The translations under genes and the position numbers were made by a program. From assembly GCA_002383605.1 (NCBI GenBank), contig DFYK01000036.1:3534-38649 (forward strand): DNA of 35,116 nt. The letters run 5' to 3'. The notes beneath the pieces are model-generated. The model saw only the letters and a program-made list of their open reading frames with translations, was not told where the DNA came from and searched no databases. Positions 25,012 to 33,865 of the stretch are shown piece by piece; within the stretch, counting starts at the first letter, position 1; each line of letters starts with the position of its first letter. Source of the DNA: Proteiniphilum sp. UBA4084 (lineage in GTDB: Bacteria > Bacteroidota > Bacteroidia > Bacteroidales > Dysgonomonadaceae).

Positions 25012-26484
25012 ATGAAACGTGTAACAAAAATAGATTATGCCTCGAATGAGGCAACCACACGCCCGAAGATCGGAGTGGTGGGAGTGGGGCATCATACCTA
25101 TTGGGGACAATTTCCGGGACTGCTGGACGAAATGTACAAAAAACTGGATCTGTTTGTCGGCAAATTACCTGAATATGTGGATGTGCTCGATTTTGGAATG
25201 ATTGATGATGCCGAAAAAGCGTACAAAGCAGTCGACGTAATGACAAAGTCGAACCTTGATCTGCTGTTTTGCGATATGGTTACCTACGCGACATCCGGCA
25301 CGTTTGCAGTCATTATGAGGAATCTGAATATACCGATTGTGCTGGTAGCTTTGCAACCGCTGCAGGGACTAGACTATTCCAAAGCGTCCACGTACATGCA
25401 ATTGATGAATGACGACGTATGTTCCCTACCCGAGTTTACCGGCGTGGCCTTGCGGATGGGAAAACGCATCCCGGACACCATCATCGGCACCTTGCAGGAT
25501 GATCCGGACGTAGACATACAGATTGATGAATATTGCCGTATTGCCAAAGTACTGCATGGTTTGAAACATGCCCATTTCGGTCATATCGGCCATTCGTTGA
25601 ATGCCATGCTCGACATGCATTTTGACCCGACAATGTTTACTACTTTCTTTGGTTGTCATATCAAGGCTTGTGAAGCCAATGAGATTGTGAACGAATACAA
25701 TGCGGTAACCGATAAAGATATCCGGGAGGCACAGGATAAGATTCTGGCATTTTTCGATACGCCCGATCCGGTGTCTGACCCGATATCAATGAAACTCAAA
25801 GATGAAGACCTCTATGTGGCTGCAAGGGTGTACGTGGCATTGGATCAATACATCACCAAAAGCAAGCTGAGCGGGTTGGCCTACTATTATGACGGCCCGG
25901 CGGACAGCCTGGAAAGACAAGTCATGAGCAATCTGATTGTCGGCAACTCGTTGCTTACCGCTAAAAATATACCCATGTGCGGCGAATCGGATGTGAAGAC
26001 ACTCATCGCGTTGTTCATCATGGACAGGATGGGCATTGGAGGAAGTTTCGCTGAATTACATCCGGTTGACTTCGGAGATGATTTTATTTTGGTGGGACAC
26101 GATGGGCCTCACAACATCTCTATAGCCGAAGGAAAACCGGTCATCCGGAGTCTGAAGAAATATCACGGAAAACCGGGTTCCGGTGCAGGAGTCGAGTTTA
26201 AGATTAAAACCGGCCCCATCACCATGTTAAGCATCAATTCAACCTATGACGGAAAATTCAAGTTTGTGATCGCCGAAGGGGAGTCCGTGGACGGCCCCAT
26301 TCCACCCACAGGAAATACCAATACGCGTGGTAAATTTAAACCCGACATCCGCACTTTTCTATCCAACTGGGTTAAAGAAGGCCCCACCCATCATTTCTCA
26401 CTCGGTATCGGCCATCATGCAAAAACATTGAAAAAAATTGCCGGCTATCTCGGACTCGAAGCTGTAGTAGTAACCGACAACTAA
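25012..26484 (+). CDS. L-arabinose/L-fucose isomerase-superfamily protein
   Basis: A 490-residue cytoplasmic protein resembling the arabinose/fucose isomerase superfamily in length and layout. Metal-ligand candidates at the places used by L-arabinose isomerase are kept: Glu325 in CGESDVKTL, Glu348 in SFAELHPVDF, His363 in LVGHDGPHN and His460/461 in THHFSLGIGHH. The N-terminal part carries IGVVGVGHHTYWGQFPG. Overall it is divergent from true AraA, and many relatives are simply labelled arabinose isomerase. It would interconvert an aldose and a ketose from this locus, but glucose and mannose-1-phosphate, the expected GH130 products, do not need such an enzyme. It is placed between two transporters. 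Confidence 0.8.
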   Translation: MKRVTKIDYASNEATTRPKIGVVGVGHHTYWGQFPGLLDEMYKKLDLFVGKLPEYVDVLDFGMIDDAEKAYKAVDVMTKSNLDLLFCDMVTYATSGTFAVIMRNLNIPIVLVALQPLQGLDYSKASTYMQLMNDDVCSLPEFTGVALRMGKRIPDTIIGTLQDDPDVDIQIDEYCRIAKVLHGLKHAHFGHIGHSLNAMLDMHFDPTMFTTFFGCHIKACEANEIVNEYNAVTDKDIREAQDKILAFFDTPDPVSDPISMKLKDEDLYVAARVYVALDQYITKSKLSGLAYYYDGPADSLERQVMSNLIVGNSLLTAKNIPMCGESDVKTLIALFIMDRMGIGGSFAELHPVDFGDDFILVGHDGPHNISIAEGKPVIRSLKKYHGKPGSGAGVEFKIKTGPITMLSINSTYDGKFKFVIAEGESVDGPIPPTGNTNTRGKFKPDIRTFLSNWVKEGPTHHFSLGIGHHAKTLKKIAGYLGLEAVVVTDN

Positions 26485-26520
26485 TCATACACATTCAAAT
26501 TTGAAAATATTTCGCTCATA

Positions 26521-28374
26521 ATGAACAAGACATTGTTATCAACGGTAGACATTGCAATTATCCTTTTATATCTCGGGTTATTAATTTTTATTGGCATTTA
26601 TGCTAAACGAAAGGCATCCAGAAATTTAGAATCTTATTTACTTGGGGGAAAGTCTATTCCCTGGTACATGCTCGGTATATCAAACGCTTCAGGTATGTTT
26701 GATATTTCAGGTACTGTATGGCTGGTTGCGATCACCGTTATTTACGGATTGAAAAGTATTTATATCCCCTGGCTTTGGCCGGTATTTAATCAGATCTTCC
26801 TGATGATCTATCTGTCTGCATGGTTACGTCGCTCGGGTGTTACAACAGGCGCTGAATGGATAAGTTTTCGCTTTGGCAATGATAAGGGAGCAGTTACATC
26901 ACACTGGATTACGGTTGTTTTTGCCCTCCTCGTTAGTTTGAGCATGCTGGCTTACGGATTTATTGGTATTGGAAAATTCATCGAAATATTTCTTCCGCTG
27001 AAGACACTGTTTCCGTCACTACAATTTATTCCGGATGTGTATGTCCCCCATGTATGGGGTATTGTGTTTACCCTGTTTGCTGCTTTCTACGCACTGATGG
27101 GTGGCATGAGAAGTATCGTCTGGGCCGATGTGGCACAATATGTTGTTATGACCCTGGCTGCAATTGCAGTAGCCTTAATTGCAATGTCTCATCTGGATGT
27201 GATCTCGTTTTCATCTTTGGTTCCAGACGGCTGGTTTTCACCCGTTCCTGAACATCATCTGACACTAAGCTGGAGCGGCAAATTGTCTGAATTCAATACA
27301 AGGATTCAGACCGATGGTTATCAGTTGTTCTCATTTTTCTTTGGGATGGTCCTAATGAAGGGAATTCTGACCAGTATGGCAGGCCCGGCACCCACTTACG
27401 ATATGCAGAAGATACTCTCATCCAGATCTCCGAGGGAGGCATCCCTGATGAGCGGTTTCGTTTCTGTAGTTTTACTGCCAGTAAGATATTTTATGATCGC
27501 CGGTTTCGCTGTCATCGGACTCATCATTTTTGATCAGATACGGGAGCAAATCACAGTGAATGGTGTAATTGACTTCGAACTGGTTCTTCCTGCAGTAATT
27601 GCGCATGAGTGGATACCTGCCGGTCTGGTAGGTATACTCCTTTCAGGACTGCTCGCGGCTTTCATGTCCACCTTTGCAGGCACTTTAAATGCGGCACAGG
27701 CCTATTTGGTAAACGATATTTATATCAAGTATCTAAAGCCGGATGCCACATCAAGTCAATCGAACAGAATGAGCATCGTGGTAGGTGTTGCGGTAGTGAT
27801 TATCAGCATTATTTTCGGTGTTTTAGCCGAAAATGTGAACAGCATCTTGCAGTGGGTAACCGGTGCACTGTATGGTAGCTACGTGGCTGCCAACATTTTA
27901 AAATGGCATTGGTGGAGATTTAACAGCAGCGGATATGCATGGGGAATGGTTGGAGGATTAATTCCGGCGCTTATATTACCCTATGTGCCGGTTTTGAATG
28001 ACTTACTGCCTTTATATTATTTTCCGGTTATTCTATTATTCTCAGTAGCGGGATGTGTCTGGGGAACGTACACTGCTCCGGCTACCGATACGAAAGTATT
28101 GAAAGAGTTCTATGCCAAAACACGTCCATGGGGTTTTTGGAAGCCGATCCATGAAATGGTAATAGCAGAACAGCCTGATTTTCAACAGAACAAATCTTTT
28201 GGCAGGGATATGATCAATGTAGCAACCGGAATTATCTGGCAAACGGCATTGGTAGCTGCACCCATCTATCTGGTATTGAAACAATTTAATTCTCTGGCAA
28301 TAGCATTGATGATTGTGGGTGTTGGTACAATCATCCTCAAGAAAAACTGGTACGATAAACTGGAAAAAGAATAG
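26521..28374 (+). CDS. Sodium:solute symporter (SSS family)
   Basis: A 617-residue membrane protein with about 13-14 hydrophobic segments and the SSS-family pattern: ESYLLGGKSIPWYMLGISN in the first loop, ALMGGMRSIVWADVAQYVVM, cited as GGMRSIVWADVAQ, and the Na+-site region LLAAFMSTFAGTLNAAQAYL. It imports a sugar or sugar-like solute with Na+ through the inner membrane. The last gene of the locus, it follows the isomerase-like gene after 36 bases. It is bigger than the usual 480-550 residues because of a hydrophilic loop near residues 505-545. The cargo is unknown. Confidence 0.9.
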   Translation: MNKTLLSTVDIAIILLYLGLLIFIGIYAKRKASRNLESYLLGGKSIPWYMLGISNASGMFDISGTVWLVAITVIYGLKSIYIPWLWPVFNQIFLMIYLSAWLRRSGVTTGAEWISFRFGNDKGAVTSHWITVVFALLVSLSMLAYGFIGIGKFIEIFLPLKTLFPSLQFIPDVYVPHVWGIVFTLFAAFYALMGGMRSIVWADVAQYVVMTLAAIAVALIAMSHLDVISFSSLVPDGWFSPVPEHHLTLSWSGKLSEFNTRIQTDGYQLFSFFFGMVLMKGILTSMAGPAPTYDMQKILSSRSPREASLMSGFVSVVLLPVRYFMIAGFAVIGLIIFDQIREQITVNGVIDFELVLPAVIAHEWIPAGLVGILLSGLLAAFMSTFAGTLNAAQAYLVNDIYIKYLKPDATSSQSNRMSIVVGVAVVIISIIFGVLAENVNSILQWVTGALYGSYVAANILKWHWWRFNSSGYAWGMVGGLIPALILPYVPVLNDLLPLYYFPVILLFSVAGCVWGTYTAPATDTKVLKEFYAKTRPWGFWKPIHEMVIAEQPDFQQNKSFGRDMINVATGIIWQTALVAAPIYLVLKQFNSLAIALMIVGVGTIILKKNWYDKLEKE

Positions 28375-28387
28375 CCGTATAGCACAG

Positions 28388-28428
28388 ATGTGCCACAGAA
28401 CACCAAGACAGGTGATTCTGTGGCACAT
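28388..28428. terminator. Long inverted repeat between convergent operons
   Basis: ATGTGCCACAGAA pairs perfectly with TTCTGTGGCACAT, and the inner CACC/GGTG pairs add four more with one bulged A, around a six-base loop. It lies between the stop codons of the SSS symporter (+) and the second SusD (-). No T-tract follows on either strand, so it may act as a bidirectional 3'-end stabiliser or factor-dependent terminator. Confidence 0.6.
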
Positions 28429-28440
28429 TGCTTGAAGGGC

Positions 28441-29883
28441 TCAATATCCCGGGTTTTGCTCAAGTGCCGGATTTATATCTATTTCCCGCTGGGGTATGGG
28501 CATAAGCGTCTCATAATCCTCTACGGAATAGCTTAATCCTGAAGCAGCAAAATAGGCATTCAGCACAGCCAAAGCTCTTCCGGTTCTGACAAGATCAAAC
28601 CAACGATGACCCTCATAAAGAAATTCAACTCTTCTTTCCCTCTCCAATGCAAGGCTAACCTGGCCTTTTGACAGTCCGCTTATATCAGATAGCCCTGCAC
28701 GCTGGCGCACAATGTTTATATAACTTTGAGCATCTGCTGTTTTGCCGGTCTCATTTAAAACTTCAGCATACATCAACAGGACGTCTGCGTATCGGAGCAC
28801 CGTAAAATTATTATTCATATCGGCAATATTCGATGCAGTAAAATCGACAAATTTTTTCCCGTAAAGCATTCTTACTGTACTGCCGTCACTCATTGGTACC
28901 GAATCGGAAACGGAAGCATTTTTTCTTAAATCTCCGTTTTCATAAGCATTGGCCATATCCGTTGTGGGACTTAATCGACCACCACCCAGCTGGTTCCCGG
29001 GAAACAGCGCCATCCCTCCGTAAACCGTGGGAACAAAATGCAAGGCAAAACTATTTCCTTCACCCACATTTCCCGATAAATATTTGATCTCGAAAAGTGA
29101 TTCCGGCAGGTCATCGTTCTGCTTGTCAAATAAACCTGCATAATTGTTCACCAAGGAATATTGTCCCGAATCAATCACCGATTTTAAGATAGTACCGGCT
29201 TTATCATACTCTTTCTGTGTCAGATATACTTTTCCCAGCAACGCCTTGGCAGCTCCTGATGAAGCTCTTCCCTTTCCCGGCATGGTCAGGCCTTGTAATA
29301 AATCCCCAGCCTGTTCGAGATCCCGGATGATAAAATTATAAATTTCATTCACAGGCTTTCTGGACATGTCGGAAGCTGCTATCTCGTTAGGACTCCGAAA
29401 AGCTTTGTCGACAAGTTGGACTGACCCGAATAAACGTACCAGGATGAAATAAGCATAACCCCGTACAAAATAGGCTTCTCCTCTGTATTGATTTTTTTCC
29501 TGATCGGGTATCGAAGCATTCTCCAAACGCCCCAGCAGGTTATTTGACCGGGAAATAGCTCCATAACAAGCATTCCATATACTGTGGATGTAATCATTGT
29601 TTGAACTTAGCCTGACTTCGTCACATTCCAGTTCGCTAACACCCGGAGACTGTAATGTAACTGTAAGATTGTCTGTGGTCAGTTCGGTAAGAGCAAGAAG
29701 TGCATATGTAGCTTCCTGCAGACTTGCATAGGTACCAACGACAGATGCTTCAAAATCAATGGTCGTTTTATAAAATGATTCTTCATTAATCAGATAATCG
29801 GGTTGCAGATTCAAAAAATCACTGCAGGATGAGAATATGATTATGAAAAAAACAATTGTACTATTTAATATTTTGGTTCTCAT
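28441..29883 (-). CDS. SusD/RagB-family lipoprotein (second pair)
   Basis: A 480-residue SusD homologue. Starting at the ATG ending at 29883 gives MRTKILNSTIVFFIIIFSSC with lipid Cys20 followed by SDFLNLQPDYLI, the usual SusD opening; an earlier ATG at 29913, four bases after the susC stop, would add ten Asn-rich residues. EAYFVRGYAYFILVRLFGSV and AAKALLGKVYLTQKEYDKA are the TPR-type segments, and VLRYADVLLMYAEVLNETG, RRVEFLYEGHRWFDLVRTGR (20 residues) and LMPIPQREIDINP close the RagB region. It partners the adjacent SusC. Its glycan is unknown, and no enzymes lie next to it in the window. Confidence 0.94.
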   Translation of the reverse strand: MRTKILNSTIVFFIIIFSSCSDFLNLQPDYLINEESFYKTTIDFEASVVGTYASLQEATYALLALTELTTDNLTVTLQSPGVSELECDEVRLSSNNDYIHSIWNACYGAISRSNNLLGRLENASIPDQEKNQYRGEAYFVRGYAYFILVRLFGSVQLVDKAFRSPNEIAASDMSRKPVNEIYNFIIRDLEQAGDLLQGLTMPGKGRASSGAAKALLGKVYLTQKEYDKAGTILKSVIDSGQYSLVNNYAGLFDKQNDDLPESLFEIKYLSGNVGEGNSFALHFVPTVYGGMALFPGNQLGGGRLSPTTDMANAYENGDLRKNASVSDSVPMSDGSTVRMLYGKKFVDFTASNIADMNNNFTVLRYADVLLMYAEVLNETGKTADAQSYINIVRQRAGLSDISGLSKGQVSLALERERRVEFLYEGHRWFDLVRTGRALAVLNAYFAASGLSYSVEDYETLMPIPQREIDINPALEQNPGY

Positions 29884-29916
29884 ATTATTAAAATTATTAT
29901 AACGATTATTCATCTG

Positions 29917-32900
29917 TCAAAAACTCATCTTTAATCCGATGGTGTATGTCCTGGCCAACGGATAAGTCATGTTGTCTATTCCGGAATTGACAATATTGTC
30001 TCCGGCTGTGCTTGCTTCCGGATCAAATCCGGGATAATTTGTAAAAGTGTGCAGGTTGGAAACATCTGCAAATATGGTACAGCCTGCCAATTTCAGTCGG
30101 TTTGCTATCTTTGAAGGCAGTTGATAGGAAAGATTTACATTCTTAATTCTTACATATGAGGCGTCGAACAAAAAACGGGATGTGGATGTAAACCCATAGG
30201 CATAGGTACTTCTTATTGCTCTGGGGATTAGTCCGTCTCCGGGATCCTCCTCTGACTTCCAGCGTCTGTCGACCATTGCAAGCTGATTCTGCACCCCTGC
30301 ACTGTTGATAAAGGTTTCACCGGCAAGAAAATAGGTTGAACCTCCCTGAGATCCATTTAAGAATATACCCAATGAAAGATTTTTATAAGAAAATGTATTG
30401 TTGAAACCCCAGGTAAAGTCTGGCCAGGGGTTTCCCACTATCTTTTTATCATTGGTAGTAATTTTACCGTCAAGGTCTACGTCTTCAAATTTTAAATCGC
30501 CCGGTTGGGTTTTTGGATGCTGCACCGGACTATTTGCTACCTCATCGGCATTTTGAAAGATACCGGTCACGTACATCAGGTAGAAACTTGCAATCGGTTG
30601 CCCTACTTCGGTCACCTGATAGGCAGAGTTGCTGATTCTCTCTCCTTCGGTAGCAAGCTTCAGAACCTTGTTCCTATTTGCACTAAAAATAACATTACTC
30701 TCCCACTGAAAATCACGGTTATTCACATTTTTGGTAAATAAATTCAGCTCGATCCCCTTATTTTCTATTTCTCCGATATTTTGTGTCGAGCTTCTGAAAC
30801 CTGAAGATGCCGGAAGCTGCACGGCAAGCAACAGATCCGTTTTTATATTTTTGTAAATATCTGCCGTCACCGAAATACGGTCCTGAAATAAACCCAGATC
30901 CATTCCAATATTGGTTTGTTTGGTTTTCTCCCAGGTCAGTTCATCGTTGGATAGGCTATTTGGAGCAAGCCCCGGTTTTAAATTTCCGTTTTCTACGTAA
31001 TTGGTGGAGGAAATAAGGCCAATATGGGCATAATTTTCATTGAGGCTATTTCCGGCTATACCATAGCTCGCCCTGAGCTTCCAATTTGAAATGAACGAGA
31101 GTTGCTGCATAAAGGGCTCTTCTGAAATATTATATCCGACCGAGAAGGAGGGGAATGTGCCCCATTTGTTATTGGCTCCGAATTTAGAACTTCCATCCCT
31201 TCTTACTGTAGCAGTGACCAGATATTTCCTTGCATAAGCGTAATTCACGCGTGATAACAATGACATCATCGACCATTCCGAAACCATATGTGTTCCCGCA
31301 TTGATTGTACCTCCGGTCAGATAAGTGATATAGTCGGTGGGAAAATCCGTTGCACCGGCCGAGAGCCTGTCGTAACGGTCTTTCTGAATCGTAAATCCCA
31401 AAAGAGCATCGAGGGAATGGTCTCCAAACATTTTTTTATAATTCAGTGTATTTTCATTGAGCCAGTTTAACGATTCAATCTTGGTGACACCTGCCGTTGC
31501 AGGGCTTGTCATGCTACCCCAACTGCCCAGATGGGACGATTTCCAAAGTTTAATTTCATTCGTTGTCAGATTAACCCCGGCGGTACTTTTTAATTTGAGC
31601 CCTTCCATGATATCATACTCCACAAAATTATTTACAAGTAAACCTCCGGATATCCTGTTATCATCGAAGTTTTCAAGAATAAAAAAAGGATTTTCCACCG
31701 GCACACCCATTGGATCCAGGAGTTCAGATACATATTCTCCGTTTTCATCCCTCACGGGAATAGTCGGTGAAGAAGCAAGTGCAGAGGATAGCACGCCCCT
31801 TAATCCGAGATGTCCTTCAGTATTCGGATATTTACCATATGTGTATGAACCTGAAATGTAGGATCCGATTTTAAATTTATCGGAAAGCTGCGCATCAATA
31901 TTTGATCGTACGCTGAACCGGTCATAATCGGTTCCGATTATAATCCCTTCCTGCTTCATATAGCCTCCCGAAACAAAATATCTGATCTTGTCGGTACCGC
32001 CGTCAACCGATACTTTATAATCCTGGACCGGCGCCAATTGAAATATGAGATCCTGCCAATCTGTGTTCTGCGTAATGGATGAAGGATCCCGAAATTCAGG
32101 TTTTACCCGTGTAGACGCACTCCTTACATTATTTGGGTCACTCGCCTGACCTCCCGCATATACCCAGGCATTGTCCCGCCCGTCTGCGACAAACTCGGCA
32201 AACTGCTGCGCGTTCATCATTTCAAGTTTATGGGCTACCTCCTGCATGCCAAATGTGGCATCCACATTCACCGATGCCTTTCCCGACTTCCCTCTTTTTG
32301 TCGTAATGATGACCACACCATTTGCACCACGTGACCCATAAATAGCAGTAGCCGACGCATCTTTCAATATTTCTATCGATTCAATATCTGCCGGATTAAT
32401 GGCAGTAAGAGGATTTACACGACTTTGGATATTGTTGGCCATTCCGGAAGAAGAAAAAGTATTACCGCCAAATGACATCATATCCGATCCACCTCCTCCA
32501 GCACCAATGGGGAATCCATCTACAACATACAAGGGTTGATTCCCCCCCGTGATGGAGCTGATACCCCGAACCAGCACATTCACGTTTCCTCCCGGCGCAC
32601 CGGAGGTCTGCGATATCTGTACACCGGCGACTTTTCCCTGGAGCATCTGATCGAATGAAGCCACCGACGGTTGGATAATTTCTTCACCGCTTACTCTGGC
32701 AATAGATCCTGTAAGATCTCTTTTCAGCTGTGTCCCGTAACCCACAATCACCACCTCATCGAGGCTTTGTATATCCTCAACGAGTGTCACATTGATCACA
32801 TTCTTAGCATTTACCCCTACTTCTTGCGTAAGAAATCCGATATAACTAAATACCAGTGTTGCATTCGGATCCACTTGCTGAATGGAATAGTTCCCGTCAT

Positions 32901-33129
32901 TGTCGGAAATAACCCCGATGGAAGTGCCCTTAATCAGGACATTTACTCCCGGAAGGGTGATCCCTTCCACACTCTTCACCTGCCCAGTAACATGAACCGG
33001 CTGCTGTTGTAATTGCTCAACAGAGTAGTCTGCCGCAAAAACAACAGCGCTGTAAACAAAGTACAATAAGGTTACTATCACTTTTATAAAGCGATAATTC
33101 TTTTTTGAATAATTTGAAATTCTTTCCAT
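29917..33129 (-). CDS. SusC/RagA-family TonB-dependent outer-membrane transporter (second pair)
   Basis: A 1070-residue outer-membrane transporter on the - strand. A signal peptide ending near SAVVFA is followed by a carboxypeptidase-regulatory-like domain (VHVTGQVKSVEGITLPGVNV, about 45-125), the SusC hallmark DEVVIVGYGTQLKRDLTGSI, a plug with MLQGKVAGVQISQTSGAPGG (20 residues), a Gly/Ser/Met-rich loop (IGAGGGGSDMMSFGG) and the KDASATAIYGSRGANGVV block, then a beta-barrel ending in F. It shares the general SusC pattern with the first pair but is a distinct lineage: the barrel sequences differ nearly throughout. The last gene of its unit in the window is the SusD partner; no regulator is adjacent. 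Confidence 0.95.
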   Translation of the reverse strand: MERISNYSKKNYRFIKVIVTLLYFVYSAVVFAADYSVEQLQQQPVHVTGQVKSVEGITLPGVNVLIKGTSIGVISDNDGNYSIQQVDPNATLVFSYIGFLTQEVGVNAKNVINVTLVEDIQSLDEVVIVGYGTQLKRDLTGSIARVSGEEIIQPSVASFDQMLQGKVAGVQISQTSGAPGGNVNVLVRGISSITGGNQPLYVVDGFPIGAGGGGSDMMSFGGNTFSSSGMANNIQSRVNPLTAINPADIESIEILKDASATAIYGSRGANGVVIITTKRGKSGKASVNVDATFGMQEVAHKLEMMNAQQFAEFVADGRDNAWVYAGGQASDPNNVRSASTRVKPEFRDPSSITQNTDWQDLIFQLAPVQDYKVSVDGGTDKIRYFVSGGYMKQEGIIIGTDYDRFSVRSNIDAQLSDKFKIGSYISGSYTYGKYPNTEGHLGLRGVLSSALASSPTIPVRDENGEYVSELLDPMGVPVENPFFILENFDDNRISGGLLVNNFVEYDIMEGLKLKSTAGVNLTTNEIKLWKSSHLGSWGSMTSPATAGVTKIESLNWLNENTLNYKKMFGDHSLDALLGFTIQKDRYDRLSAGATDFPTDYITYLTGGTINAGTHMVSEWSMMSLLSRVNYAYARKYLVTATVRRDGSSKFGANNKWGTFPSFSVGYNISEEPFMQQLSFISNWKLRASYGIAGNSLNENYAHIGLISSTNYVENGNLKPGLAPNSLSNDELTWEKTKQTNIGMDLGLFQDRISVTADIYKNIKTDLLLAVQLPASSGFRSSTQNIGEIENKGIELNLFTKNVNNRDFQWESNVIFSANRNKVLKLATEGERISNSAYQVTEVGQPIASFYLMYVTGIFQNADEVANSPVQHPKTQPGDLKFEDVDLDGKITTNDKKIVGNPWPDFTWGFNNTFSYKNLSLGIFLNGSQGGSTYFLAGETFINSAGVQNQLAMVDRRWKSEEDPGDGLIPRAIRSTYAYGFTSTSRFLFDASYVRIKNVNLSYQLPSKIANRLKLAGCTIFADVSNLHTFTNYPGFDPEASTAGDNIVNSGIDNMTYPLARTYTIGLKMSF

Positions 33130-33186
33130 ACGTATAAAATTTGTGTTTCATTTTTGTAAACCGCTATTTTCATTCAGTAAACAATA

Positions 33187-33194
33187 CAAATATA
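33187..33194 (-). promoter_or_regulatory. Putative -7 box of the second susCD operon
   Basis: On the - strand this reads TATATTTG, which fits TAnnTTTG, and it lies about 58 bases upstream of the susC start. No TTTG box is seen at the right distance upstream, so a regulator may be needed for activity. Confidence 0.42.
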
Positions 33195-33462
33195 CCGGCA
33201 CATCACAACATAATCTAATATTATATTATCTTATATTAATACTATTTCACTTTGCACAATAAAAGTATCAAAAAAATAAACCACTATTCTATCCTCATAT
33301 TCAGATATTTATTTGCGATATATGCGATTAAGTTTAAGGAATTAGAAATTATAGAAATAACAAAAATGCAAAAAAATGATATTATTCTCAATTCTAAAAA
33401 TCATGGTCAGGTTTTTAAACTCATCTTATATCAATCTTGGTAAAGTAGCGTTTTAAAACAAC

Positions 33463-33479
33463 AAAAGGGACTCCCTTTT
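33463..33479 (-). terminator. Short hairpin behind the tRNA gene
   Basis: AAAAGGG and CCCTTTT pair around ACT. On the - strand the stem is followed by a T-rich run (GTTGTTTT), so it probably terminates the tRNA transcript, whose 3' end is at 33517. Confidence 0.5.
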
Positions 33480-33516
33480 TAGGAAATCCCTCTATATGTT
33501 TTGTTTTTTTATTGCG

Positions 33517-33590
33517 TGGTCCCACTTGGGCTTGAACCAAGGACTCCCTGATTATGAGTCAGGTGCTCTAACCAACTGAGCTATGGGACC
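33517..33590 (-). tRNA. tRNA with CAT anticodon (Met, or Ile2 read by lysidine)
   Basis: Read on the - strand it folds as a full cloverleaf of 74 bases: acceptor GGTCCCA/TGGGACC, D arm with AGCTCAGTTGGTTAGAGC, anticodon stem CCTGA/TCAGG around CTCATAA, T arm CTTGG-TTCAAGC-CCAAG. The anticodon CAT is at 33554-33556, the discriminator base is A, and CCA is not encoded (CGC follows). The anticodon alone cannot separate elongator Met from Ile2; the absence of initiator features (paired 1-72, no GGG/CCC in the anticodon stem) argues against fMet. Confidence 0.93.
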
Positions 33591-33624
33591 TTTGTTTTCG
33601 ATCTGAAACGATCAAAAGCGGGTG

Positions 33625-33656
33625 CAATATTACTGTTTTTTTGCGAAAAAACCAAA
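33625..33656 (-). promoter_or_regulatory. Promoter of the tRNA gene
   Basis: On the - strand TTTG (33653-33656) is followed after exactly 20 bases by TAATATTG (33625-33632), close to the Bacteroidota TTTG-N20-TAnnTTTG consensus. Transcription would start about 30 bases before the mature tRNA 5' end. Confidence 0.62.
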
Positions 33657-33756
33657 TGATTTTTCCTCAAATCACCGGTTTCCTGTAAATATTGCGTTGG
33701 TGTGCATTGACAGCTTGAGAGCGGTTCTGTCTGTGAAAAATACCACAAATGTGTTA

Positions 33757-33787
33757 TTTCAGCATCAAAACAGGATCTTTACCTTTG
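33757..33787 (+). promoter_or_regulatory. Putative promoter of the OsmC-family gene
   Basis: TTTC (33757-33760), 19 bases, then TACCTTTG (33780-33787), a match to TAnnTTTG. Transcription would start near 33794, some 70 bases ahead of the ATG at 33866. Confidence 0.55.
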
Positions 33788-33865
33788 TTCCGAAAATAAA
33801 GATGCAAGTTTCGCAATTAATTTTGGACGAGTTGCATAATTCAATTTTAATTTAATCGTATATTT

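Larger units (their letters stand above)
33130..33516. other. 387-bp AT-rich gap between the second susC and the tRNA
   Basis: There is no convincing gene; a 63-codon frame at 33252-33443 is low-complexity. The gap contains the candidate susC promoter (CAAATATA, 33187-33194, read TATATTTG on the - strand), the 14-mer AAAGTATCAAAAAA at 33262-33275 shared with the first susC leader, and the hairpin at 33463-33479 behind the tRNA. Confidence 0.55.

Noticed and set aside
6055..28374. Interpretation as a xanthan or rhamnogalacturonan-II locus
   Set aside because: Neither the xanthan set (GH5_30, GH88, GH38/GH92, PL8) nor other RG-II enzymes are present; the mannosylglucose phosphorylase fits a beta-1,4 Man-Glc linkage instead.
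33252..33443. 63-codon open frame upstream of the second susC
   Set aside because: AT-rich low-complexity translation, no start context and no family resemblance.
33463..33479. Possible attachment-site remnant: GGGACTCCCT resembles part of the neighbouring tRNA (GGACTCCCTG)
   Set aside because: The match is only about ten bases and is explained by the hairpin; no integrase or mobile gene is nearby.
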